Source: Ignavibacteriales bacterium
Lineage (GTDB): Bacteria > Bacteroidota > Ignavibacteria > UBA10030
Length of the DNA: 38,475 nt
Direction: 5' to 3'
NCBI GenBank assembly: GCA_016192345.1
Contig: JACPUH010000077.1
Coordinates: forward strand, 1 to 38,475
Below the pieces are notes generated by a model. It had not been told where the DNA came from. It did no database searches and worked only from the letters and a program-made list of their open reading frames with translations. Shown here piece by piece: positions 8,310-16,060 of the stretch; position 1 is the stretch's first letter; every line of letters begins with the position of its first letter. The translations under genes and the position numbers were made by a program.

Positions 8310-9131
8310 TCACAGCCGTCCAACAAGCTCCTTCATAATCGCCGTCATCTTCGGTTCGGCCGTATTCGCCACCGCAATAACCTCTTCGAGTGTGACCGGT
8401 TTCAGCGCGTCGGGGAAACACTCATCCGTCATAATAGAGACGCCGAACACCCGCATCCCCATATGCACGGCCACTATATTTTCCGGGATGGTCGACATCC
8501 CGACGGCATCGGCACCGGTGAACCGCAGGAAACGGTACTCCGCACGGGTCTCAAGATTCGGGCCCGACATGGCAACGTACACGCCTCTCCGGATCCCGAT
8601 CTTCAGGTCGAGCGCGACCTGCTCGGCCATGGAGAGCAATGCACGACTGTAGGCTTCGGACATATCGGGGAAGCGGGGGCCGAGCGTCTCGTCGTTTGGT
8701 CCGATGAGCGGATTATCGCCAAGCAGGTTGATGTGATCGACGATCAGCATCACATCCCCTTTCCGGAAGAGGGGATTCAAAGCGCCTGCCGCGTTGGAGA
8801 TCAGCAAGGTGTCGACGCCGAGAAACTTCATCACCCTCACGGGGAAGGTGATCTGCTGCATCGAATACCCTTCGTAGAAGTGGAACCGTCCCTGCATTGC
8901 CACAACGTTCTTTCCAGCAAGGGTACCGAAGAGCAGCTTCCCATGGTGTGACTCGACCGTCGAGACGGGGAAATGCGGAACATCCCCGTAATCGATCTCG
9001 ACTTCCCTGGTGATCTCCGCTGCCAATCCTCCGAGGCCCGTACCGAGGATGATGCCGATCCTCGGGTTGGATTGAGTCCTGGCGCGGATGGAAGCGACAG
9101 CCTCATCAATATGTTGGCGTAATTCGCTCAT
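8310..9131 (-). CDS. punA: Purine nucleoside phosphorylase (trimeric PNP-I type)
   Basis: The enzyme splits purine nucleosides with phosphate into base and ribose-1-phosphate in the cytoplasm, for purine salvage. The 273-residue length is normal for the trimeric family. Motifs are GIILGTGLGGLA (phosphate loop, 26-37), HHGKLLFG (62-69), MQGRFHFYEG (79-88), SNAAGALNP (112-120) and GPNLET with the base-binding Glu194. The position of the family's purine-binding Asn reads Asp236 (in VSIMTDECFPD). In mammalian PNP, changing that Asn to Asp broadens use to adenosine, so base preference here is open. It lies between divIVA and ileS, with repeat-filled spacers on both sides. Confidence 0.92.
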   Translation of the reverse strand: MSELRQHIDEAVASIRARTQSNPRIGIILGTGLGGLAAEITREVEIDYGDVPHFPVSTVESHHGKLLFGTLAGKNVVAMQGRFHFYEGYSMQQITFPVRVMKFLGVDTLLISNAAGALNPLFRKGDVMLIVDHINLLGDNPLIGPNDETLGPRFPDMSEAYSRALLSMAEQVALDLKIGIRRGVYVAMSGPNLETRAEYRFLRFTGADAVGMSTIPENIVAVHMGMRVFGVSIMTDECFPDALKPVTLEEVIAVANTAEPKMTAIMKELVGRL

Positions 9132-9142
9132 GAGGATACACT

Positions 9143-9237
9143 GGCTATCAGCGGTCAGCTTTCAGCAGTCAGCTATCTGCGTTCTGTTATCTGCATGCTA
9201 CTTCATACTTTCTACTTTTTACTTCTTACATCGTAAC
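9143..9237. repeat. Degenerate repeats in the divIVA-punA spacer
   Basis: Two families occur side by side: a TCAGCGGTCAGCTTTCAGC-type run (9143-9194) and a TACTTTCTACTTTTTACTTC-type run (9197-9237). Each is built from 7-10 base words repeated with small changes. The word GTTATCTGCATG is shared with the next spacer at 8246. The spacer has no open frame of note. Confidence 0.6.
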
Positions 9238-9255
9238 TTAACACCCACTCCTCCA

Positions 9256-9786
9256 TCACAACTTCTTCAAAATCTCATCGATTGCGATATGTTCCTTCCC
9301 CGTCCCTTTCGAGGTGTCACGCCCGGTCATATCATCTTCGTCAATCTCCAACGCCTTGATCAAATCGATTTCCGATGCCAGGAGCACCTTCAGCCGGCTG
9401 AGAATGCTTTCCTTACGCGCCTTGAGGTTGGAGATCTCCTCTTTCATTCTGGAAAAATCCATGCGCGCCTTGTCGACGATCTGCGAGGCCTTCAGTTCCG
9501 CTTCCTGAACGATCAACTCCGCTTCCTTCTTGGAGTTCTCGATCTCTTTCCCGCTGGTCTCCTGCGCCTGCAACAAAGTCTGTTGCAGTGTCTTCTCGAT
9601 ATTCTTGTAGTCTTTGAGCTGGGTCTCCAGCTCGATAATCCGATCTCCCATGGCCTTGTTCCTGGTCAGGACGTCCTCCAGTTCGTGGGAGAGCATATCG
9701 AGAAATGTGTCGACCTCCACCGGGTCGTACCCGCGCATGACCTTTTTGAACTGTTGGCGTTTGATTTCGAGCGGTGTGATTTTCAT
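9256..9786 (-). CDS. divIVA: DivIVA-domain coiled-coil protein
   Basis: The N-terminus (MKITPLEIKRQQFKKVMRG, then YDPVEVDTFLDML) is the DivIVA membrane-binding domain. It is followed by a long coiled coil (about residues 30-140, rich in Glu, Lys and Gln heptads) and a short acidic tail ending DEILKKL. DivIVA proteins sit at negatively curved membranes at poles and septa and act as scaffolds. Those outside Firmicutes and Actinobacteria are less well studied. It lies between yggS and punA, which echoes the yggS-divIVA-ileS order of many bacteria. The length of 176 residues is typical. The partner it scaffolds cannot be told from the sequence. Confidence 0.88.
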   Translation of the reverse strand: MKITPLEIKRQQFKKVMRGYDPVEVDTFLDMLSHELEDVLTRNKAMGDRIIELETQLKDYKNIEKTLQQTLLQAQETSGKEIENSKKEAELIVQEAELKASQIVDKARMDFSRMKEEISNLKARKESILSRLKVLLASEIDLIKALEIDEDDMTGRDTSKGTGKEHIAIDEILKKL

Positions 9787-9885
9787 TCCCTCTGCCTTTC
9801 AAGCGTGAGAGATGCATGGTTGATAACCCGGCGAATTCCCTCGCCCGCCGGGATTCTACGCCAAAAGACCACTTCGGTAAACCAT

Positions 9886-10590
9886 TTACTTTGTGGAAAC
9901 GCCTTTGGTTCTTTTCCCAAAAATCGCCGTCCCTACCCGGACGATCGTTGCGCCCTCTTCGATCGCCACCTCAAAATCGTGGCTCATGCCCATCGAGAGG
10001 TGATCCATCGTCACGTTCCGGATCCCCTCCTTCGCGATGTCCTTCTGCAGTGCGGCCAGTTGTTGAAATGAAGGGCGGGAATCGTTCGGATCGTCGGAAA
10101 ACGGCCCCATCGTCATAAGGCCCCGGACCCGAAGGTGTCCGAACTGTGAAATCCGCTCGATCAACTCCAGGGTCTTGTCGGGCCTGACCCCGAACTTCGT
10201 CGCCTCGTCCGTTGTATGGACTTCGATGAGCACATCGATGGTGCGGCCTGCCTTCTCCCCTCTCTTATGGATCTCCCCGGCTACCGAACCATTATCAACA
10301 GAATGGATCAGGTGAATGAAGCCGGCAAGGTATTTGACCTTGTTGCTCTGAAGATGGCCGATGAAATGCCAGCGTACAGCTTCATCGGGAACCTGGTTCC
10401 GTTTGTCGTTCAACTCCTGGACATAATTCTCGCCAACGTCGAACAACCCTGCGGCAATCGCCTGCTGCACAGTTTCCGGACCAAACGTTTTCGTAACACC
10501 AACCAGGATAATATCTTCGGGCCTCCGGTTGCAGCGACGACAGGCGTTTTGGATACGTTTTCGAACAATTTCGAGATTCTCGGCTACCAT
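9886..10590 (-). CDS. yggS: YggS/PROSC-family PLP-binding homeostasis protein
   Basis: This 234-residue, single-domain TIM-barrel protein of the alanine-racemase N-terminal fold binds pyridoxal phosphate and keeps free PLP and amino-acid pools in balance; no catalytic reaction is established. The PLP lysine is Lys34 in LVGVTKTF. Other family blocks are GENYVQEL, WHFIGHLQSNKVK, RGLMTMGPF, LSMGMSHDFEVAIEEGATIVRVGTAIFG. A GGAG lies 4 bases before the ATG. It is the first gene of the minus-strand housekeeping cluster and is transcribed divergently from the TPR gene. Confidence 0.93.
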   Translation of the reverse strand: MVAENLEIVRKRIQNACRRCNRRPEDIILVGVTKTFGPETVQQAIAAGLFDVGENYVQELNDKRNQVPDEAVRWHFIGHLQSNKVKYLAGFIHLIHSVDNGSVAGEIHKRGEKAGRTIDVLIEVHTTDEATKFGVRPDKTLELIERISQFGHLRVRGLMTMGPFSDDPNDSRPSFQQLAALQKDIAKEGIRNVTMDHLSMGMSHDFEVAIEEGATIVRVGTAIFGKRTKGVSTK

Positions 10591-10702
10591 GCTCCAATAG
10601 TAAGGTGTTGAATATACCCCAAGATTGAACGAAAATCAATTCCAAAGCTTGACGATGGTGCAGGTCCTTGGATTTGGGCAAAACAGTGCTCCAAGCGCTC
10701 CC

Positions 10703-10731
10703 TTGACTGCCACTCCATTTTTTGCTTTATT
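10703..10731 (+). promoter_or_regulatory. Likely promoter of the TPR gene
   Basis: TTGACT (10703-10708) and TTTATT (10726-10731, followed by GG) are separated by 17 bases, about 55 bases before the ATG at 10785. The layout matches two other promoters proposed in this window, at 18454 and 21959. Confidence 0.5.
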
Positions 10732-10784
10732 GGCACGTAACACCGCTGCAAGACATTCAATGTGAACAGTGAAGAAGGAACGCG

Positions 10785-12197
10785 ATGCCGAGTTTTGATC
10801 ACTTTGATGATGACCCCCTTCCCCGCCCCAATGACCGTTCGGATGACGACGTTCGCCGCTTCCGCGAACAACTCCGCAACGGCGAAAAGGACATCAACAA
10901 CACCGAAGCGCTCGAGGAAATCATTCAATTCTACTTCGAACACGAACAGTTCGAAGAAGCGCTCCATTTTGTCGACCGCCTCCTCTCCTTTGAACCGTTC
11001 AGCGGCGATGGGTGGCAACGCAAGGGGATGATCCTCAACAACCTCTACCGGTATACCGAGGCGTTGGCCTGCTACGAAAAGGCCCTGAGCCTCAACCCCA
11101 CAGACGCAGAGATCTTCGTCAATCGCGGCATCACGCTGGATAACTTGAACAATATTGAGGGGGCCCTGGAGTCCTTTAACGCTGCATTGGACCTGGACCC
11201 CCTGTATGAGGAGGCCCTGTTTCACAAGGCTGTCACGCTGGAAAAACAGGAACAATTCAAGGAGGCTCTCCATGTGTTCCGTATGATCCTCGATATGAAC
11301 CCGGAACATGTGGATGCTTGGTATGAGCTGGGATATTGCTATGATTTCCTGGAGGAGTCGGAGCTCTCCGTCAAGAGCTATGACGAGCACCTCAACCGCG
11401 ACCCGTACAATTATAACGCCTGGTACAACCGGGGGATCGTTCTCAACCGCATGGGGCAGTATTCCAAAGCCATTGAGAGTTACGATATGGCCCTTGCGAT
11501 CAAAGAGGATTTCCCCTCTGCCTGGTATAATAAGGGAAATGCGTTCGCCAACCTGGGCCGGCTTTATGACGCCATCACCTGCTTCAAGCAAACCATACAG
11601 TTCGAAGCAGGAGATGTCCCTGCGTGGCACAATTTAGGGAACGCTTATGAAGAACTGGGACTCTACACCGAGGCGATCTGGGCATTCACCAACGCCATCA
11701 AATACGATTCACGGCATTACGAATCGTACTTTGGACGCGGCTGCTGCTACGATGCCCTTGAGGACCCGAAGCGAGCCCTGATCGACTATAAAACGGCCCT
11801 TTCCATCCATACGGAGTACCCGGAGTTGTGGTATGCCCGGGCCGATGCCGAATATAATCTCGGCCTGGTGGAAGAGTGCCTGGAAAGCTACAAGATGGTT
11901 CTGAAGCTTGATCCCCGTAACGCCGAAGCATTCTTTGATTATGGTGATACCTTGTACGAAATGGGGGAAATCAAAGAGGCAGAAGAGGCGTTGGAACAAT
12001 GCCTGAGCCTTTCCCCGACCTTCGCCCCGGCGCACTATACGCTTGCCAGGATTCACATCCTTCTCCATAAGTATGAACAGGCTTCCTCCTCATTCAAAGC
12101 GGCGTTGACCGAGGAACCGGAATTATCAGAACGGTTCCGCAAGGAGTATCCGGAATTGTGCGTGCACGAGTTCTTCGCCCCCCTGCTGAAGAAATAA
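10785..12197 (+). CDS. Soluble tetratricopeptide-repeat protein
   Basis: The 470-residue protein consists of about 11-12 TPR units of 34 residues from near residue 40 to 455 (for example WYNRGIVLNRMGQYSKAIESYDMALAI split over two helices, WHNLGNAYEELGLYTEAIWAF, FFDYGDTLYEMGEIKEAEEAL). An acidic and Asp-rich N-terminus precedes them. There is no signal peptide or membrane segment, so it is likely a cytoplasmic scaffold for protein-protein contacts. AAGGAA lies 6 bases before the ATG. It stands alone, divergent from yggS. The partner is unknown. Confidence 0.85.
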   Translation: MPSFDHFDDDPLPRPNDRSDDDVRRFREQLRNGEKDINNTEALEEIIQFYFEHEQFEEALHFVDRLLSFEPFSGDGWQRKGMILNNLYRYTEALACYEKALSLNPTDAEIFVNRGITLDNLNNIEGALESFNAALDLDPLYEEALFHKAVTLEKQEQFKEALHVFRMILDMNPEHVDAWYELGYCYDFLEESELSVKSYDEHLNRDPYNYNAWYNRGIVLNRMGQYSKAIESYDMALAIKEDFPSAWYNKGNAFANLGRLYDAITCFKQTIQFEAGDVPAWHNLGNAYEELGLYTEAIWAFTNAIKYDSRHYESYFGRGCCYDALEDPKRALIDYKTALSIHTEYPELWYARADAEYNLGLVEECLESYKMVLKLDPRNAEAFFDYGDTLYEMGEIKEAEEALEQCLSLSPTFAPAHYTLARIHILLHKYEQASSSFKAALTEEPELSERFRKEYPELCVHEFFAPLLKK

Positions 12198-12272
12198 TTC
12201 CAACACCCCCCAATTTTACCACTGATGGCACACTAATGGAGACCGAGGGATCCCCATATGTTTTTTTTGTAT

Positions 12273-12310
12273 TTTGGAATTTAAGTTTGTTTCGTATTTC
12301 GAATTTCATC
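12273..12310. repeat. TTTGGAATTTAAGTTTG-type repeat before aroE
   Basis: The run GTATTTTGGAATTTAAGTTT and the words that follow (CGTATTTCGAATTTC) are made of near-identical short words, another low-complexity intergenic family. It lies in the 147-base gap between the TPR gene and aroE. Confidence 0.45.
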
Positions 12311-12344
12311 TTGAGACTGATTCAGGAATAGCCTCTCCCCTTTC

Positions 12345-13202
12345 ATGGAACAATACGGTATCATCGGCCATCCGATAGCCCATTCCCTCTCCCCCCTGAT
12401 GCATAACAGGGCCTTCGAGATACTCGGCAGAAGCGCTCGGTACGACGCCCATGATGTTCCCCCGGAGCAACTTTCGGCCGTCGTGACCCGGTTCGCCGCG
12501 GAGGGAATCGCCGGGTTCAATGTCACCCTACCGCACAAGCATGCGATCATGCAGCATCTCGATGAGGTTGATGAAGCAGCACGGCAGATCGGCGCGGTCA
12601 ATACCGTCGTGAGGCGGAACGGCACATGGTTCGGCACCAATACGGACGCATACGGTTGCACGCAAACACTCGCTCCTATGGCGAACCGCATTCATAAAGC
12701 CAACGTCCTCCTCATCGGCGCAGGAGGTTCAGCACGGGGGGTCCTTTATGCACTCCTGAGGGAGTTCGCTCCGGCGGAGATCTCGATTGCGACCAGGACG
12801 ATCGCCAAGGCTGAGGAGCTCTCCCGGCATTTTCAACACCTGACCCCCGGCATTCACATCCGGACGTTCACGACATCGAACGACATTCTGAAAACCCTTG
12901 TCGCCTCGGCAACGCTTCTCATCAACACGTCACCGGTCGGGATGTCACCACACGTTACGGCCTCGCCGTTGCCGGCAGATATTGGGTTTCGCCCGGGGCA
13001 CATTGTCTTCGACTTGATTTATAATCCGCCACAAACTACATTGCTTCGGACTGCAGCGGCGGCGGGGGCAACGACGCTGGGAGGTATTGAGATGCTCCTG
13101 CATCAGGGGGCGCGGGCATTCGAGATCTGGACTGGGCAACGCATGCCGCTCGACCAGGTACGCCCCCTCATCACGGAGGCCCTGCAATCTCGCACTTCGT
13201 AA
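12345..13202 (+). CDS. aroE: Shikimate dehydrogenase (NADP+)
   Basis: AroE reduces 3-dehydroshikimate to shikimate, step four of the chorismate pathway, in the cytoplasm. The 285-residue protein shows the N-terminal substrate domain with IIGHPIAHSLSPLMHN (6-21), NVTLPHK with catalytic Lys65, and NTDAYG with catalytic Asp101. The NADP domain has the GAGGSARGV loop (125-133) and ATRTIAKAEEL, whose Arg suits NADP. INTSPVGM and GGIEMLLHQGARAFEIWTG end the family pattern. No clear ribosome site is seen. larE follows after 11 bases, so the two are probably co-transcribed. Confidence 0.95.
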   Translation: MEQYGIIGHPIAHSLSPLMHNRAFEILGRSARYDAHDVPPEQLSAVVTRFAAEGIAGFNVTLPHKHAIMQHLDEVDEAARQIGAVNTVVRRNGTWFGTNTDAYGCTQTLAPMANRIHKANVLLIGAGGSARGVLYALLREFAPAEISIATRTIAKAEELSRHFQHLTPGIHIRTFTTSNDILKTLVASATLLINTSPVGMSPHVTASPLPADIGFRPGHIVFDLIYNPPQTTLLRTAAAAGATTLGGIEMLLHQGARAFEIWTGQRMPLDQVRPLITEALQSRTS

Positions 13203-13213
13203 CCCGGAACAAC

Positions 13214-14059
13214 ATGCTTTCACATGCTTTGACAACACAGTACAACGATCTCCAATCGATCCTGCGCGAGCTCGGGAGCGTCGCGATCGGTTTCTCCGGC
13301 GGAATCGACAGCACACTGCTGATACGCGTCGCGACAGATGTGCTCGGCGATCATGCCCTGGCCGTCATCGGTCGCTCGGAGACGTATCCAACGCGTGAAT
13401 TCGAAGAGGCCATCCAATTGGCCCAATCGTTCGGTTCCCGCTACAAAGTGGTCGCCACGGAGGAGACCGATAACCTCAAATTCCGGGAGAACCCTCCTGA
13501 CCGCTGTTACTTTTGCAAGACGGAGCTCTTCAGTAAGCTTCACAGCATCGCCGGTGAGGAGGGTATCCGTTGGATCGCGGACGGCACTATTACGGACGAC
13601 CTCGGCGATTTCCGGCCCGGCATGCGGGCAAAATCGGAACAGAACGTCCGGTCGCCGTTGCTGGAAGCAGGCTTCTCGAAAAACGATGTGCGTGAACTGG
13701 CGCGGTATTTGGAAATCCCGACTTGGGACAAGCCGTCCTTCGCCTGCCTTTCTTCCCGTTTCCCGTACGGGTTTGGGATCACTAAGGAGAATCTTATGAA
13801 AATCGATGCGGCAGAAACCTTCATGCGAGATCTTGGGTTCCGGTTTTTCCGGGTCCGCCACCACGATGACCGTACTGCCCGGCTCGAAATCGGCCCCCAG
13901 GAAATCCAGCGCGTCTTGGAGGAACCTCTTCGCAACCAAATCGTCGATCACCTCAAGAAGTTGGGATATGTGTATGTGACCCTCGACCTTCAAGGATACC
14001 GGACGGGTTCCATGAACGAGGTACTCACGGGCGAAGAGAGACAGGGATATTTGAAATAG
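13214..14059 (+). CDS. larE: LarE-type ATP-dependent sulfur transferase
   Basis: LarE adenylates and sulfurates the pyridinium mononucleotide that becomes the nickel-pincer cofactor of lactate racemase and related enzymes. The 281-residue protein has the PP-loop SGGIDST (28-34), GTITDDLGDFRPG (124-136) and the conserved PSFACLSSRFPYG with Cys178, the position of the sacrificial Cys in known LarE. It also has a CYFC pair (Cys98, Cys101). Three such Cys are the pattern reported for LarE types that carry an iron-sulfur cluster, so this copy may use that chemistry. No larA, larB or larC lies in the window. It follows aroE by 11 bases. The family call is firm; the cofactor target is inferred. Confidence 0.88.
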   Translation: MLSHALTTQYNDLQSILRELGSVAIGFSGGIDSTLLIRVATDVLGDHALAVIGRSETYPTREFEEAIQLAQSFGSRYKVVATEETDNLKFRENPPDRCYFCKTELFSKLHSIAGEEGIRWIADGTITDDLGDFRPGMRAKSEQNVRSPLLEAGFSKNDVRELARYLEIPTWDKPSFACLSSRFPYGFGITKENLMKIDAAETFMRDLGFRFFRVRHHDDRTARLEIGPQEIQRVLEEPLRNQIVDHLKKLGYVYVTLDLQGYRTGSMNEVLTGEERQGYLK

Positions 14060-14082
14060 TATAACCACCGAGCGTTTTTATA

Positions 14083-14126
14083 CCCGCCCAGCCCGACCGC
14101 TGATGCAGTCAGGTGGGCAGGGTGGG
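14083..14126 (+). terminator. GC-rich hairpin after larE
   Basis: CCCGCCCAGCCC (14083-14094) pairs with GGGCAGGGTGGG (14115-14126) over 12 positions with one A-A mismatch and one G-T pair, around a 20-base loop. It lies 23 bases after the larE stop and is followed by TTGTTCTTC, a weak T-rich run. A terminator is the likely role. Confidence 0.45.
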
Positions 14127-14187
14127 TTGTTCTTCGACCATTGCTGAGAGTTGCGCAATAGTTTGAGTTTGAGCGTCAAGAATCACG

Positions 14188-14222
14188 GGTGTGATGAAAA
14201 ATTTCACCACAATTTTCACACC
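14188..14222. promoter_or_regulatory. Inverted repeat upstream of the 82-residue gene
   Basis: GGTGTGA (14188-14194) and TCACACC (14216-14222) form a perfect 7-bp inverted repeat with AT-rich inner flanks (GAAAAATT and AATTTTC) that could extend it. It ends 41 bases before the ATG at 14264. It could be an operator or a 5'-leader hairpin. Confidence 0.35.
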
Positions 14223-14263
14223 ATGTCAAGCTACGGTCACACTATCAAGGAGGGCTTCAATCT

Positions 14264-14512
14264 ATGACACACTTTCTCATCGAGTCACCGCACACGAAGC
14301 AAGACTGCGCCATGATCGTCAAAGAGACAATGGCCATTGGATACCTGACACATTTTTATTGGGGATGTAAGACGGATGATCACCGGGCCTGGGCGATCAT
14401 CGAGGCGGAAAACGAAGGGGAAGCCCTCCTTTCCGTCCCCTCCCTGATCCGTAATAAGAGCAAGGCCATCCCGATCGTCCATTTCGACCCGAAGGAAGTG
14501 CAAATGTGGTAA
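14264..14512 (+). CDS. Small conserved-looking protein of unknown function
   Basis: This 82-residue product has no signal peptide or membrane segment. AAGGAGG a few bases ahead of the ATG is one of the strongest ribosome sites in the window, which supports a real and well-translated gene. The pattern of strand, helix, strand and helix (HFLIESPH, CAMIVKETMAIGYLTHFYWGC, HRAWAIIEAEN, AKAIPIVHFDPKE-like end) suggests a small ferredoxin-like or dimeric alpha/beta-barrel fold. That is inference only. It sits between larE and purU, separated from both, with an inverted repeat upstream. Confidence 0.65.
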   Translation: MTHFLIESPHTKQDCAMIVKETMAIGYLTHFYWGCKTDDHRAWAIIEAENEGEALLSVPSLIRNKSKAIPIVHFDPKEVQMW

Positions 14513-14638
14513 TGATCGGGATGAAATGGCTCACCGCAATTGTTCCCGTATCCTGCAGGAAGCATCTTGCGAATCATGAACATCGGTTGAGGGAAAGAGT
14601 CCTTCACTTTCTTCCACAGGAGCAAGGGAACCATCCCG

Positions 14639-15502
14639 GTGTCTGAACAGAACCTCACCGCCACATTGCTCCTTTCTTGTCCTGACCGGAAAGGACTGGT
14701 CGCCCGCATCTCGAACTTCCTCTTTGAACGGGGGGGCAACATCCTCGATCTGGACGAGCATGTCGACTCCCGGGAAAGACATTTCTCCCTGCGGGTTGCA
14801 TGGGACATGGCCGGGTTCACCGTCGGACCGGACGACCTCCACAAGACATTCCTCCCGCTGGCGGAGGAGTTTGGAGCGGAATGGTCGATCAGGCTGAACC
14901 GGACCAAGCGCAGGCTCGCCATCTTTGTCTCAAAGCATGACCACTGCCTGCAGGAAATCCTCTGGCGGAGCGAGCTAGGCGAGTACGATGCCGAAGTCGC
15001 TTTGATCATCTCCAATCATCCTGATCTCGCACCGCTGGCAGAACGGTATCGTATTCCATTTCAAAGTTTTCCCATCACCTCCGCGAACAGGGACGCTCAG
15101 GAGAAGAGTGAACTGGAGTTGCTGCACCAAGAGCGAATCGATGCCATTATCCTCGCCCGGTACATGCAGGTTCTTTCACCGGAATTCGTCCGGCGGTACC
15201 CAAGCCGGATCCTGAACATTCATCACTCCTTTCTCCCGGCATTTGCCGGAGGGAATCCCTACAAGCAGGCCTATGACCGGGGAGTGAAGATCGTCGGGGC
15301 CACGAGCCACTATGTAACCGAAGCATTGGATGAAGGACCGATCATCGAGCAGGACATCATCCGGATCTCTCATAGAGACTCGTTGCAGGATTTGATCCGC
15401 AAGGGAAGGGACCTGGAACGACTGGTGCTGGCGCGCGCCGTACGGCTGCACCTCGAGGATCGCGTCCTTGTCCATGGAAGGAAGACCATCGTATTTGATT
15501 AA
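14639..15502 (+). CDS. purU: Formyltetrahydrofolate deformylase
   Basis: PurU hydrolyses 10-formyl-THF to formate and THF, supplying formate for purine synthesis and balancing one-carbon pools. The 287-residue protein has an N-terminal ACT domain (about 5-85, LLLSCPDRKGLVARISNFLF) and a formyltransferase-type catalytic domain (90-287). The catalytic trio is Asn193 and His195 in LNIHHSFLPAF and Asp231 in EALDEGPIIEQD. The start is GTG at 14639 with AAGGGA about 9 bases upstream; no nearer ATG fits the ACT domain start. It is separate from other purine genes here. Confidence 0.93.
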   Translation: MSEQNLTATLLLSCPDRKGLVARISNFLFERGGNILDLDEHVDSRERHFSLRVAWDMAGFTVGPDDLHKTFLPLAEEFGAEWSIRLNRTKRRLAIFVSKHDHCLQEILWRSELGEYDAEVALIISNHPDLAPLAERYRIPFQSFPITSANRDAQEKSELELLHQERIDAIILARYMQVLSPEFVRRYPSRILNIHHSFLPAFAGGNPYKQAYDRGVKIVGATSHYVTEALDEGPIIEQDIIRISHRDSLQDLIRKGRDLERLVLARAVRLHLEDRVLVHGRKTIVFD

Positions 15503-15617
15503 AGCACCCCCGACCCCAACCGCTCCCTCAACACTTCTCCAATTTCCTCTTCAATACGAGATTACAGCAGCATTGCGATTTCGATTTGTATACACGATCC
15601 AATTGTTGATCCGGGTC

Positions 15618-15636
15618 GGCGAGACGGCGTCTCGCC
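15618..15636. repeat. Near-perfect palindrome GGCGAGACG-G-CGTCTCGCC
   Basis: Nine-base arms meet around a single G in the purU-smtB spacer, about 25 bases ahead of the proposed -35 box of smtB. It may be a terminator without T-run, an operator, or a short mobile repeat. The rest of this 215-base spacer shows no gene. Confidence 0.5.
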
Positions 15637-15660
15637 CTACATCCACAAAAAAACTTCCCC

Positions 15661-15688
15661 TTGACATTCCGGCCATTTCTGCTAACTT
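15661..15688 (+). promoter_or_regulatory. Likely promoter of the smtB-zntA unit
   Basis: TTGACA (15661-15666) and TAACTT (15683-15688) are separated by 16 bases, about 30 bases before the ATG at 15718. SmtB-type repressors usually bind at or next to their own promoter, but no clear 12-2-12 operator is visible here. Confidence 0.4.
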
Positions 15689-15717
15689 AATACCTGAACA
15701 TCTGCTCAATCGTTCCT

Positions 15718-16059
15718 ATGAACAAGAATGCCACGCATAACCACCAGGAGACCATCCGCTCCGCCCGAAAGGCGCTGCTGAACGATGAGACCATCCTGGG
15801 ACTGACCGAGACCTTCAAGGTGCTGAGCGACCCGACTCGCCTGAAAATCGTCCTCGCCCTTTCCCGCGAGGAGATGTGCGTGCTGGACATCGCCCGCCTC
15901 CTCGGCGTGACGGAATCCGCAATCTCTCACCAGCTTCGCATGCTCAAAACCCTCAGGCTTGTGAAACACCGCAAGGAGGGGAAGATGGTGTTCTATTCCC
16001 TGGATGACGAGCATATCGAAGATCTCATCAGAGTGGCAACGAGGCATATTTCGGAATAG
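15718..16059 (+). CDS. smtB: ArsR/SmtB-family metal-sensing repressor (zinc type)
   Basis: The 113-residue winged-helix protein represses metal-efflux genes and releases DNA when metal binds. The recognition helix region is TESAISHQLRMLKTLRLV (65-82). The C-terminal helix carries Asp97-x-His99-x10-His110-x2-Glu113, exactly the alpha-5 metal site of SmtB/CzrA zinc sensors. A Cys in the third helix (Cys54, EMCVLDIA) and His residues near the N-terminus could form a second site as in CadC/ZiaR. It ends 1 base before the pump gene start, so the pair is translationally coupled. The call as zinc sensor rests on the alpha-5 residues. Confidence 0.9.
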   Translation: MNKNATHNHQETIRSARKALLNDETILGLTETFKVLSDPTRLKIVLALSREEMCVLDIARLLGVTESAISHQLRMLKTLRLVKHRKEGKMVFYSLDDEHIEDLIRVATRHISE

Positions 16060-16060
16060 C

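Noticed and set aside
10584..11630. Open frame of 348 codons on the minus strand over the TPR gene
   Set aside because: It runs antisense to a clear TPR gene; its length comes from the codon bias of that gene, and it has no family signature.
13220..14068. Open frame of 282 codons antisense to larE
   Set aside because: It is the mirror of a gene with complete PP-loop and Cys motifs; the product has no recognisable pattern.
16004..16060. Longer N-terminus for the zinc ATPase
   Set aside because: It would overlap the end of smtB by 56 bases; the ATG right after the smtB stop matches the metal-binding domain start.
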